A stretch of 64,000 nt of DNA from Niabella soli DSM 19437 (GTDB taxonomy: Bacteria; Bacteroidota; Bacteroidia; Chitinophagales; Chitinophagaceae): contig NZ_CP007035.1 of NCBI RefSeq assembly GCF_000243115.2, positions 4,092,001-4,156,000 of the forward strand, given 5' to 3'. Under the pieces are notes generated by a model. The model saw only the letters and a program-made list of their open reading frames with translations, searched no databases and was not told the DNA's origin. Positions 28,726 to 37,839 of the stretch are shown one piece after another (within the stretch, counting starts at the first letter, position 1; each line of letters opens with the position of its first letter). Both the position numbers and the translations under genes were made by a program.

Positions 28726-29844
28726 ATGACCCATAAAGGAAATTGTTTAACAACACCACGGCAAAAAGCCCGGATATGTACTGCTGTACAAGTGTGCGAC
28801 GCAAGAAAAAACAATAGGACCATTGCTGCCGGGCTCATACTATTTATGATACTGGCTATAGTGCCGTTTTATAATTTGAAAGCGCAAACCGCAAACCCGC
28901 ATCAATACAAGTACACGTTTACCGTTGCCAAAGATGGCAGCGGTGATTTTAAATATATACAGGATGCTATTGATGCCATGCGTGTTTACCCGCTGGCGCC
29001 GATTACCTTGTATATAAAAAACGGAGTGTATAATGAAAAGATTGAACTGCCTGCCAATAACACGGACGTAACGTTTATTGGCGAAAGCGTGGATAAAACA
29101 ATCATTTCTTTTGGCGATTATTCCGGGCGGGGGAAGCTGACCACTTTTACTTCTTATACGGCTAAAATATCCGGCAATCGCTTTACAGCGATGAACATTA
29201 CGTTTGAAAACAATGCCGGGCGGGTAGGGCAGGCAGTGGCATTGTATGTGGATGCAGATAAAGCATTGTTCCTGAACTGTAAATTCCTGGGGAACCAGGA
29301 TACGATTTTTACAGCCGGTGAAACAGCGCGCCAGCTTTTCCGGAACTGCTATATCGAAGGAACAACGGATTTTATTTTTGGCCCCGCTACTGCAGTGTTC
29401 CAGCATTGTACCATTAAAGAAAAATCCAACTCTTATCTTACTGCAGCCAGCACCACACCGGGCAATCGATTCGGTTATATACTGCTGGATTGCAAAGTGA
29501 TTGCCGACAACGGGGTTAGTAAAATATACCTGGGCCGTCCCTGGCGCGCGCATGCCAAAACCGTATGGATCCGGTGCGAACTCCCTGCAGCCATTGCACC
29601 CGCCGGCTGGGAAAACTGGGGGAACCCCGAAAATGAGAAAACGGCCTTCTATGCAGAATATAAGAACACAGGCCCGGGGGCAGTTGCCACCAAACGCGCG
29701 GCCTGGAGCAAACAGCTAAGCGATAAGGAAGCCAAAGAGTACAATCTGGAAACAATTTTTGCCGGCTGCAACCCGGCTTTGCCGGGGGAAAAGGATTGGT
29801 ACCTGCAGCAATTAAAACCATTTACCTGGCCCGCAAAAAACTGA
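28726..29844 (+). CDS. pectin methylesterase, family CE8 (first copy)
   Basis: 372 residues. The CE8 motifs are intact: GQAVAL (168-173), QDT (191-193, Asp192), DFIFG (215-219, Asp215) and LGRPW (269-273, Arg271). The enzyme removes methyl esters from homogalacturonan, producing substrate for PL10 and GH28. The N-terminus is odd: about 32 polar residues precede the hydrophobic signal (33-54). A GTG at codon 23 would give a normal signal peptide, so the start is uncertain. A C-terminal tail of about 25 residues is absent from the second copy. Confidence 0.93.
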   Translation: MTHKGNCLTTPRQKARICTAVQVCDARKNNRTIAAGLILFMILAIVPFYNLKAQTANPHQYKYTFTVAKDGSGDFKYIQDAIDAMRVYPLAPITLYIKNGVYNEKIELPANNTDVTFIGESVDKTIISFGDYSGRGKLTTFTSYTAKISGNRFTAMNITFENNAGRVGQAVALYVDADKALFLNCKFLGNQDTIFTAGETARQLFRNCYIEGTTDFIFGPATAVFQHCTIKEKSNSYLTAASTTPGNRFGYILLDCKVIADNGVSKIYLGRPWRAHAKTVWIRCELPAAIAPAGWENWGNPENEKTAFYAEYKNTGPGAVATKRAAWSKQLSDKEAKEYNLETIFAGCNPALPGEKDWYLQQLKPFTWPAKN

Positions 29845-29881
29845 GAAAAAGAATTTTTAAGGCCCTTACCATTTATATAAG

Positions 29882-30844
29882 ATGTTTCGAAAATTACTGT
29901 TGATTATTATTGGCTTGTTGATTACCGCCATCAGTTTTGCGTCGAAGCCTGATTTTACAGTGGCCGCGGATGGCAGCGGTGATTTTAAAACCGTGCAGGA
30001 GGCAATCAACGCCATCCCTGATCTCAGAAGAACGCAAACAGTTGTATACATTAAAAATGGGGTGTATAAAGAAAAACTTACACTGCCCCCTAATAAAATA
30101 AATGTAAAGTTTATGGGCGAGGATGTAGCAAAAGTGATCCTGACCTTTGACGATTATGCCAGCAAGAAGAACCGGTTTGGTGAAGAGATCGGCACCAGTG
30201 GTTCGGCATCGTTTTTTATTTATGCGGATAATTTTACGGCGGAGCAGATCACCTTTCAAAATAGCGCAGGCCCGGTAGGGCAGGCAGTTGCGGTGCGGGT
30301 GGCGTCTGACAGGGTCCGCTTCATCAACTGCAAATTCCTCGGTTTCCAGGATACATTATATACTTATGGTAATGGAGCGGCAAGCCGGCAATACTATAGA
30401 GATTGCTATATAGAAGGAACGACCGATTTTATTTTTGGCGCCGCCACGGCCGTGTTTGACCGCTGCCGGATCTATGGTAAAAAAGGCGGGCAGTATCTTA
30501 CCGCTGCCAGCACGCCGGATACGTCGAAGTACGGTTATGTGTTTATCGGGTGCGATATTTCCGGTGACGCAGGGAAGGCGTCCTACTACCTGGGCCGCCC
30601 CTGGAAACCCTCGGCCCGTACGGTTTTTATAGGGTGCCATCTATCGGATATCATAAAACCGGAAGGTTGGCATAACTGGGGTAAACCGGATGCGGAGCAA
30701 ACCACGTTCTATGCGGAATATAATAACCGCGGCGCCGGAGCCAACACAGCTAAACGGGTGCAATGGGCGCACCAGCTTACGGAAGCAGCCGCAACGGCTT
30801 ACCAGGTACAAAATATTTTAGGTGGGTGGGTCGTGGGAGATTAA
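29882..30844 (+). CDS. pectin methylesterase, family CE8 (second copy)
   Basis: 320 residues, signal peptide about 1-20, then TVAADGSGDFKTVQEAINAI. CE8 catalytic residues are present: QDT (Asp157), DFIFG (Asp182) and LGRPW (Arg239). It is paralogous to the gene just upstream but differs in the loop after residue 88, where an insertion (ASKKNRFGEEIGTSGS) lies near the substrate groove. That suggests a different methyl-ester pattern or chain-length preference (inference). Confidence 0.94.
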   Translation: MFRKLLLIIIGLLITAISFASKPDFTVAADGSGDFKTVQEAINAIPDLRRTQTVVYIKNGVYKEKLTLPPNKINVKFMGEDVAKVILTFDDYASKKNRFGEEIGTSGSASFFIYADNFTAEQITFQNSAGPVGQAVAVRVASDRVRFINCKFLGFQDTLYTYGNGAASRQYYRDCYIEGTTDFIFGAATAVFDRCRIYGKKGGQYLTAASTPDTSKYGYVFIGCDISGDAGKASYYLGRPWKPSARTVFIGCHLSDIIKPEGWHNWGKPDAEQTTFYAEYNNRGAGANTAKRVQWAHQLTEAAATAYQVQNILGGWVVGD

Positions 30845-30895
30845 CCGCCCGCCGTACAGGCATTTTTAGGATGATTAAAAAAAGAAGTAGTCGGA

Positions 30896-32518
30896 ATGAA
30901 AAAAAATACCCTGATCGTTTGTTGCCTGCTGGCATCGTTATGCTTACGTGCACAGCAACCCTATGTATCGAAAGTATGGGCGCCGGATAACGGGAATGGC
31001 ACTTATACGAACCCCGTCATTAATGCGGATTATTCGGATCCTGATGCCATACGCGTGGGGGATGACTTTTATTTGATCGCCTCCAGTTTTGATGCGGTGC
31101 CGGGCCTGCCGGTATTGCATTCCAAAGACCTGGTGAACTGGACGATCATCGGGCATGCCTTAAAACGTCAGCCTCCTTTTGATGTGTTTGACAAAAATCA
31201 GCATGGTAACGGGGTATGGGCACCGGCGATCCGGTATCATAACAATGAGTTTTACATTTATTACCCCGATCCTGATTTTGGTATTTATGTAACCAGGGCG
31301 AAAAATATCATGGGCCCCTGGAGTGACCCGGTATTGGTGGAAGGGGGCGCGGGACTTATTGATCCCTGCCCGCTTTGGGATGATGATGGTAAAGCCTACC
31401 TGGTGCATGGTTATGCCGGCAGCCGCGCGGGCATCAAAAGCGTTATTGTGGTAAAGGAAATGAATGCTGAAGGAACCAAAACTATTGATGCGGGCGCCAT
31501 CGTTTTTGATGGGCACCCGCAGGATCCTACAGTAGAAGGCCCCAAGTTTTATAAAAGGAATGGCTATTACTACATTTTTGCTCCTGCCGGCGGAGTGGCT
31601 ACGGGCTGGCAACTGGTGTTGCGCAGTAAAAACGTGTACGGACCCTATGAGCGGCGTGTGGTGATGGCCCAGGGCAAATCAACAGTGAACGGTCCGCACC
31701 AGGGAGCCTGGGTAACCACGCCAACCGGCGAAGATTGGTTTCTGCATTTCCAGGATAAGGGCGCCATTGGCCGTGTGGTGCATTTACAGCCCATGCACTG
31801 GAGCAACGATTGGCCGGTGATTGGCAGGGATATAGATAAAGATGGTATTGGCGAGCCGATTGCCACCTTTAAAAAACCGAATGTTGGTAAAACATACCCG
31901 GTGCAAACCCCGGCAGAATCGGATGAGTTCAACGACAAAAAAATGGGATTTCAATGGCAATGGCAGGCAAATCCAAAGGCCACCTGGAGTTTCCTGAACC
32001 CGGAGGCAGGCGTATTGCGCATGTACGCGCAGGTATTGGCCCCCGAAGCCAAAAGTCTTTGGAACGTCCCGGCTGTTTTATTGCAGAAATTCCCGGGCGA
32101 TGCGTTTACAGCCACCACTAAAATCCATTTTACACCTAATGAAAAAGTAGTGGGGGAAAAGGCCGGCCTTACCACAATGGCACTGAGTTATAATAACATC
32201 GCCATTAAGAAAAAAAAGGACGGGTTATATATTGTATATGGAAAATGTAAGGGAGCTGATAAAGATAATCCCGAAATAGAAACAGAAATTGCCAAAGTAA
32301 GCACCGGGGACGTTTATTTCCGGCTGGAATTTAACCGGGATACCACCTGTCGGTTCAGCTATAGCCTGGATGGCGAGCACTTCAAAAAAGCGGGCGACGC
32401 CCTGAAGGCGGTTCCCGGCAAATGGATCGGGATCAAGATGGGATTATTCATAACCAGCCCCACAAAAATAAATGACAGCGGCTTTATGGATGTGGATTGG
32501 TTCCGGGTAGCGAAATAG
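30896..32518 (+). CDS. glycoside hydrolase family 43 with C-terminal lectin-like domain
   Basis: 540 residues, signal peptide about 1-19. The five-bladed propeller of GH43 begins with TNPVINADYSDPDAIRV, where Asp48 is the likely base. DPCPLWDDDGKAYLVHG supplies the pKa-tuning Asp and VEGPKFYKRNGYYYIF the general acid Glu. Residues about 330-540 form a concanavalin-like beta-sandwich, as in beta-xylosidase/arabinosidase members. It should remove arabinose, xylose or galactose side chains from pectin. Exact specificity cannot be read from the sequence. Confidence 0.92.
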   Translation: MKKNTLIVCCLLASLCLRAQQPYVSKVWAPDNGNGTYTNPVINADYSDPDAIRVGDDFYLIASSFDAVPGLPVLHSKDLVNWTIIGHALKRQPPFDVFDKNQHGNGVWAPAIRYHNNEFYIYYPDPDFGIYVTRAKNIMGPWSDPVLVEGGAGLIDPCPLWDDDGKAYLVHGYAGSRAGIKSVIVVKEMNAEGTKTIDAGAIVFDGHPQDPTVEGPKFYKRNGYYYIFAPAGGVATGWQLVLRSKNVYGPYERRVVMAQGKSTVNGPHQGAWVTTPTGEDWFLHFQDKGAIGRVVHLQPMHWSNDWPVIGRDIDKDGIGEPIATFKKPNVGKTYPVQTPAESDEFNDKKMGFQWQWQANPKATWSFLNPEAGVLRMYAQVLAPEAKSLWNVPAVLLQKFPGDAFTATTKIHFTPNEKVVGEKAGLTTMALSYNNIAIKKKKDGLYIVYGKCKGADKDNPEIETEIAKVSTGDVYFRLEFNRDTTCRFSYSLDGEHFKKAGDALKAVPGKWIGIKMGLFITSPTKINDSGFMDVDWFRVAK

Positions 32519-32531
32519 TGAAAGATAAGAA

Positions 32532-32653
32532 GTGAAAAGTACGCGCCTGTCGCTTATTGCTCACGTTTACTTTTCACCTTTAACGGCTCCCGTTCAAGCC
32601 CCGGATGGAATATTTTCCTGCGTTGCTGTACTTTCCTATAATGATAACGTTTG
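32532..32653 (+). promoter_or_regulatory. inverted repeat and probable promoter before the second GH28 gene
   Basis: GTGAAAAGTA (32532-32541) has a perfect inverted partner TACTTTTCAC (32568-32577) around a 26-nt loop, without a T-tract. Further on, TTG (32623-32625), 19 bp, then TAACGTTTG (32645-32653) approaches the Bacteroidota promoter consensus with one extra base in the -7 element. A new transcript for GH28/GH105/uxaBA could start here, with a leader of about 85 nt. Confidence 0.4.
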
Positions 32654-32748
32654 CGTAAATAAATCGCTATAATCCGTTCCCTACCATAGTATTTAACGTT
32701 AACTTGAGCCACTATCGAAGCTTGTAACTATTGAATAAAAAGTGCCGG

Positions 32749-34392
32749 ATGTTAAAATATTGTCTTTTCTCTTTTTTGTTATTGACCGCATTGAATGCCC
32801 GGAGTCAGGCTGTATGGAAGCTTCCGGAGGTTGCTCAGACTAAATTTAGCGGATCGGTTTACCCCATAACCAAATTTGGCGCAGTTCCGGACGGTTATAC
32901 CTTAAATACCAAAAGCATTCAGGCGGCTATTGATGCCTGTACGGCTAAAGGCGGTGGAGTGGTTGCGGTTCCCCCGGGGTTATGGCTAACGGGGCCTTTG
33001 ACGTTAAAATCAAATGTAAACCTGAACCTTGCTGCGGGGGCTACCTTATTGTTCACAAAAGATAAAACACAGTATCCCCTGGTAAAGGCCAACTGGGAGG
33101 GCTTTGAACAAATGAGGAATCAATCGCCCATTTCTGCGAAAAATGCGGTGAATATCGCCATCACCGGCAACGGGATCATCGATGGGAACGGGGATGCCTG
33201 GAGGATGGTGAAAAAAGATAAATTAACCGAATCGCAATGGAAGAACCTGGTGGCTTCCGGCGGGGTGCTGGCTGAAGGCGGCAAAACCTGGATGCCCTCA
33301 GAAAGCTATGCAAAAGGGAATGCGATGAAAGACCCGGGCCGCCTGTCGCCTGATAAGGATGCGGCCTTCTATCAATCCGTAAAAGATTTTTTCAGACCCA
33401 ACCTCGTGGTGCTTACCTCCTGTGATAAAGTGTTGCTGGAAGGCGTCACTTTTCAAAATTCTCCCGCCTGGTGCCTGCATCCGCTGATGAGCAAAAATAT
33501 TACGGTGCGCAATGTGTTTGTGAAAAACCCCTGGTATGCGCAGAATGGCGATGGCATTGACCTGGAAAGCTGCAGCAATGTGCTGATTGAGAATAGTAAA
33601 TTTGATGTGGGTGACGACGGGTTATGTATGAAGAGCGGACGTGATGCAGACGGACGGAAGCGGGCTATGCCAACAAAAGATGTAATTATAAGAGGATGTA
33701 CCGTATATGCGGCGCACGGCGGCTTTGTGGTAGGAAGTGAAATGAGCGGCGGAGTGAATAATGTATATGTAAGCAATTGTACTTTTATCGGATCAGATAT
33801 CGGGCTGCGTTTTAAAACAACCCGCGGCCGGGGCGGTATTGTTGAGAATATTTTTATAAAAGACATTTTCATGAAGGATATCCCGGGGGATGCGGTGCTG
33901 TTCGATATGTACTATATGGCAAAAGACCCGATAGCGCTGGCGGGGGAAAAGCGGGAATTGCCAAAAGTGGAAAAATTGGCGGTTGATGAAACAACGCCTC
34001 AATTCAGGAATATTCAAATAAGTAATATTTATGTGAACGGAGCGCAGCGGGCGGTTTTCCTAAGAGGATTGCCGGAAATGGCAGTAAAGAATATCAGCAT
34101 CAGTAATGCGGTATTCCAGTCGAAGCAGGGTATCGAGATCCAGGAATCCGCTGGCATTCAATTTAAAAATGTGCAGGTATATTCCGGCAATACTAACCCC
34201 GTGGTGGATATTATCAACAGCCGGGACATCCGGTTTGATCAGTTTAAGTATAGCAATAACGCCAAAACCCTGTTGCGCCTGAGCGGAAGTGGGGTTGGTA
34301 ATATTGGATTTCAAAATACCGATTATAAAAACGTAACGAATAAAGTAGAGGCTACCCTGGGAGCATCAGCGGCCGCCGTTTCTTTTAAATAG
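32749..34392 (+). CDS. GH28 family glycosidase (exo-polygalacturonase-like)
   Basis: I start at the ATG at 32749 (547 residues), giving a clean signal peptide (about 1-20). The beta-helix shows the exo-type GH28 motifs NGDGIDLES, VGDDGLCMKSG, HGGFVVGSEMSGG and GLRFKTTRGRGG, instead of the NTD/GHG/RIK set of the first GH28. A 60-residue insertion (about 150-220) is typical of larger exo-acting members. It probably releases galacturonate from chain ends or acts on rhamnogalacturonan (inference). GH105 follows after 6 bp. Confidence 0.92.
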   Translation: MLKYCLFSFLLLTALNARSQAVWKLPEVAQTKFSGSVYPITKFGAVPDGYTLNTKSIQAAIDACTAKGGGVVAVPPGLWLTGPLTLKSNVNLNLAAGATLLFTKDKTQYPLVKANWEGFEQMRNQSPISAKNAVNIAITGNGIIDGNGDAWRMVKKDKLTESQWKNLVASGGVLAEGGKTWMPSESYAKGNAMKDPGRLSPDKDAAFYQSVKDFFRPNLVVLTSCDKVLLEGVTFQNSPAWCLHPLMSKNITVRNVFVKNPWYAQNGDGIDLESCSNVLIENSKFDVGDDGLCMKSGRDADGRKRAMPTKDVIIRGCTVYAAHGGFVVGSEMSGGVNNVYVSNCTFIGSDIGLRFKTTRGRGGIVENIFIKDIFMKDIPGDAVLFDMYYMAKDPIALAGEKRELPKVEKLAVDETTPQFRNIQISNIYVNGAQRAVFLRGLPEMAVKNISISNAVFQSKQGIEIQESAGIQFKNVQVYSGNTNPVVDIINSRDIRFDQFKYSNNAKTLLRLSGSGVGNIGFQNTDYKNVTNKVEATLGASAAAVSFK

Positions 34393-34398
34393 ATCCCT

Positions 34399-36315
34399 AT
34401 GCGAAAGTTATTTTTCATTGTATTGATCCTTGTGGCACAGCAACTGCAGGCCCAGGAACCGTCTTATGCGCAGCGTATGGCGCTGACGGCGATGCACCTG
34501 TGGCCCGACTCTTTCTCCGTAACACCGGGCAAACCCTCCCGTTGGAGTTATGACCAGGGTGTGATCCTGAAAGGCATTGAAGGCATCTGGTTGCAAACCG
34601 GCGATCCTAAATGGTTCAGCTACATTCAGCGTTCCATGGATCATTTTGTAAGCGAGGACGGCGCTATTAAAGATTATAACCCGGAAGCGCATAATATTGA
34701 TTTTATTAATAACGGTAAATTATTGCTGACGCTATACCGGGTTACGGGAAAGGAAAAATATAAAAAAGCAGTGATGCTGCTGAGAGACCAGTTGCGGACA
34801 CAGCCCCGTACAAAGGAAGGTGGCTTCTGGCATAAGAAAATATATCCCTGGCAAATGTGGCTGGACGGGCTGTATATGGGACAACCCTTTTACGCGGAGT
34901 ACGCAAGCGTGTTTGGTGAAGATTCGATTTTTAATGACGTTACCCGCCAGTTTGTGTTAATGGAAAAAAATGCCCGTGATCCTAAAACCGGTCTTTTATA
35001 TCATGGTTACGATGAATCCCGCAGCCAGCAATGGGCCGACAAGAAAACAGGATTATCGCCCAACTTCTGGGGACGGGCCATGGGCTGGTATGGTATGGCC
35101 CTGGTGGATGCCCTGGATTATTTTCCTGAGAACCATCCGGGTAAACAACAGCTCATCGATATATTAAAAAGATTGGCTACCGCTGTTGTAAAAGTACAGG
35201 ATCCTAAAACCGGGTTGTGGTATGATATTGTGAACCTGCCGGATAAAAAACCGAACTATACGGAATCTTCAGCCTCTGCAATGCTGGTATATACGCTGGC
35301 AAAGGGTGTGCGCAAAGGCTACCTTTCTTCTGCTTACCTGGCAAATGCAAAAAAAGGCTTTGAGGGCCTGGTAAAAAATAAACTCAGTGTGGATAATAAT
35401 GGTTACACCAACCTGGAAGGAACGGTTTCCGTTTCGGGATTGGGCGGTAAACCTTACAGAGATGGTAGCTTTAATTATTACATGAGCGAAAAAGTAGTGC
35501 AGAATGATCCTAAAGGCATGGGCGCTTTTATCCTGGCGGCAGATGAGGCAGCCTTAATAAATAATATACCCCTTGGCGCCGGCAAAACAATACTGCTGGA
35601 TAATTATTTTAATAACGAATGGAAGAAAGGCCCCTTGGGAAAACCCGAATCCTGGCATTATACCTGGAACGACCGTTCTAACGGTGGTTATTCATTTTTA
35701 GGCAACATTTTTGAACAATACGGAGCTGAGCTGGCCACGCTAAAAGCCGCGCCTACGGCGGAAAAGTTGAAAAACGCATCGGTATATATTATTGTAGACC
35801 CGGACACAGATAAGGAAACCGAACACCCCAACTATATGAACGAAACGGACGCCGGAGCCATAGCGCATTGGGTAGAAGGCGGGGGCGTTCTGGCACTGCT
35901 GGCCAATGATGCGGGCAATTGCGATCTGCAGCATTTTAATATTCTCGCAAAGAAGTTCGGAATACAGTTTAATGAGGATAACCAGCTCATGGTTAAGAAT
36001 AACGACTATGAAATGGGCAGGGTAAATGTACAACAGGGTAATATTATTTTTAAGAATGCTAAAAATGTGTATTTAAAAGAGATTTCTTCTTTGAATCTTT
36101 ACAAAAATGCTTCGCCAGTGCTGAAATCAGGGAATATGAATATAATGGCCGTTGCCCCCTACGGCAAAGGAATGGTTTTCGCCCTGGGCGATCCCTGGAT
36201 CTACAATGAATACGTAGACGGAAAGAAGCTGCCCCTTAAATACGAAAATTATAAAGCCGCACAGGATTGGGTGCGCTTCCTTTTAAACAAAGCAAAAATT
36301 AAAACTAAGAATTGA
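34399..36315 (+). CDS. GH105 unsaturated glucuronyl/rhamnogalacturonyl hydrolase fused to a C-terminal DUF4350-like domain
   Basis: 638 residues, signal peptide about 1-19. Residues about 20-430 form the (alpha/alpha)6 barrel of GH105, with the catalytic Asp in WLDGLYMGQPF (D156) and the conserved GRAMGWYGMALVDALDY. Such enzymes remove the 4,5-unsaturated uronate from the end of lyase products, yielding the substrate of KdgF. Residues about 445-635 are an extra alpha/beta domain (VYIIVDPDTDKETE, WVEGGGVLALLANDAGN, FALGDPWIYNEY) that resembles DUF4350 and glutamine-amidotransferase-like folds. Its role is unknown. The stop lies 2 bp before uxaB. Confidence 0.93.
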   Translation: MRKLFFIVLILVAQQLQAQEPSYAQRMALTAMHLWPDSFSVTPGKPSRWSYDQGVILKGIEGIWLQTGDPKWFSYIQRSMDHFVSEDGAIKDYNPEAHNIDFINNGKLLLTLYRVTGKEKYKKAVMLLRDQLRTQPRTKEGGFWHKKIYPWQMWLDGLYMGQPFYAEYASVFGEDSIFNDVTRQFVLMEKNARDPKTGLLYHGYDESRSQQWADKKTGLSPNFWGRAMGWYGMALVDALDYFPENHPGKQQLIDILKRLATAVVKVQDPKTGLWYDIVNLPDKKPNYTESSASAMLVYTLAKGVRKGYLSSAYLANAKKGFEGLVKNKLSVDNNGYTNLEGTVSVSGLGGKPYRDGSFNYYMSEKVVQNDPKGMGAFILAADEAALINNIPLGAGKTILLDNYFNNEWKKGPLGKPESWHYTWNDRSNGGYSFLGNIFEQYGAELATLKAAPTAEKLKNASVYIIVDPDTDKETEHPNYMNETDAGAIAHWVEGGGVLALLANDAGNCDLQHFNILAKKFGIQFNEDNQLMVKNNDYEMGRVNVQQGNIIFKNAKNVYLKEISSLNLYKNASPVLKSGNMNIMAVAPYGKGMVFALGDPWIYNEYVDGKKLPLKYENYKAAQDWVRFLLNKAKIKTKN

Positions 36316-36317
36316 TA

Positions 36318-37838
36318 ATGCAGCTTTCCAAAACCAGTTTATCAGCAATAAATTCCCAAACCCCAATGGTAATCCCCGGCGAAGAGCTGTTTGGGCTTCC
36401 GGAGAAAGTGTTACAGTTTGGAACCGGCGTTTTGCTCAGAGGCTTACCTGATTATTTTATAGACAAGGCAAATAAACAAGGAGTTTTCAATGGCCGGATC
36501 GTGATCGTAAAATCGACAGACTCCGGCGGTACTGATGCTTTTGCCACACAGGATGGGCTGTATACACAATGTGTACGGGGCCTGGAAGATGGAAAAGTGG
36601 TTGAAGAGTATGTGATCAATGCTGCCGTTAGCCGGGTGCTTTCCGCGAAAACAGAATGGAATAAGATCCTGGAAGTAGCCATTAATCCGGACCTGCAATT
36701 GGTGATATCAAACACTACGGAACTGGGCATCGTTTCCAGCAACGATAAGGTAACGGATGCGCCACCGGCATCGTTCCCCGGCAAATTGCTCGTTGTTTTA
36801 TATGAACGTTTTAAAGCGCTGGGCGGAACGGAGGCCCCCGGACTTGTTATTGTTCCTACGGAACTGATCGTGGATAATGGCAAAAAATTAAAAGCGATCC
36901 TGCTGGAGCTGGCGCAGCAAAATAACCTGGGCAATGATTTTATAACCTGGATCGAAAACAAAAATGAATGCTGTAGCTCATTGGTCGATCGTATTGTACC
37001 GGGCAAACTGGAAGCGGCCGATGAAAAGGCCACTACTGAACTGTTGGGTTACCAGGACGACCTGAAATTTATGAGCGAAGTCTTTCGCCTCTGGGCAATA
37101 GAATCCGGAAGTGAAAAAGCAAAAGAAGTACTATCCTTTGCCCGCGTGGATGAGGGTGTGGTGATCGCTCCTGATATTGAAAAGTTCCGGGAACTGAAAC
37201 TGCGCTTATTAAACGGTACGCATACCTTGTCCTGCGGCCTGGCCATACTGGCGGGCTTTGAGACCGTTAAAGAAGCCATGGCCGATGAAGCGTTTGAAAA
37301 TTATATTCAGGAATTAACCAAAAAAGAGATAGCTGTCGTTCTGGAGCAAAAAGGGATCCCCCTGGAGGAATCCTTTGCCTTTGCTGATAAAGTGATCGAA
37401 CGGTTTAAAAACCCCTATCTCGATCATAAATGGATCAGCATCAGCTTTGCGTTTACGTCAAAAATGAAGATGCGTAACCTGCCGTTGATTCAATCGTTCT
37501 ATACCAAAAATGCACAGGAAGCAACGGCAATGGCATTGGGCTTTGCCGCTTATCTGTTATTTATGAGAACAGATAAGGAAGGCGATCATTTTGTACATAA
37601 CAACAACGGAAAGGCGCTTACACTTAATGACGATAAGGCAGCGGTGCTGGCGGCTTTATGGCAGGAAAATGATCCCGAAGCGCTGGTAAGCGCTGCGCTG
37701 GCCCAAACGGGGCTGTGGGGTGCGGATCTTAACACGATTCCCGGTTTTGCGGAACAAACTAAATACTGGTTATTAACGTTAATTAAAGATGGGGCTGGCG
37801 CCACATTAAATAAATTTGCAGCAATGGAGGTAAAATAA
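36318..37838 (+). CDS. uxaB: tagaturonate reductase (altronate oxidoreductase)
   Basis: The start is the ATG at 36318 (506 residues). UxaB reduces D-tagaturonate to D-altronate with NADH. The N-terminal Rossmann motif VLQFGTGVLLRG is near residue 30. The C-terminal mannitol-dehydrogenase-type helical domain contains the catalytic region LDHKWISISFAFTSKMKMRN. It is cytoplasmic, placed between GH105 and uxaA with gaps of 2 and 1 bp, so polycistronic expression is almost certain. Confidence 0.95.
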   Translation: MQLSKTSLSAINSQTPMVIPGEELFGLPEKVLQFGTGVLLRGLPDYFIDKANKQGVFNGRIVIVKSTDSGGTDAFATQDGLYTQCVRGLEDGKVVEEYVINAAVSRVLSAKTEWNKILEVAINPDLQLVISNTTELGIVSSNDKVTDAPPASFPGKLLVVLYERFKALGGTEAPGLVIVPTELIVDNGKKLKAILLELAQQNNLGNDFITWIENKNECCSSLVDRIVPGKLEAADEKATTELLGYQDDLKFMSEVFRLWAIESGSEKAKEVLSFARVDEGVVIAPDIEKFRELKLRLLNGTHTLSCGLAILAGFETVKEAMADEAFENYIQELTKKEIAVVLEQKGIPLEESFAFADKVIERFKNPYLDHKWISISFAFTSKMKMRNLPLIQSFYTKNAQEATAMALGFAAYLLFMRTDKEGDHFVHNNNGKALTLNDDKAAVLAALWQENDPEALVSAALAQTGLWGADLNTIPGFAEQTKYWLLTLIKDGAGATLNKFAAMEVK

Positions 37839-37839
37839 A

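Noticed and set aside
32532-32577. Inverted repeat after GH43 as a terminator
   Set aside because: The loop is 26 nt and no T-tract follows. It resembles the short intergenic repeats seen elsewhere.
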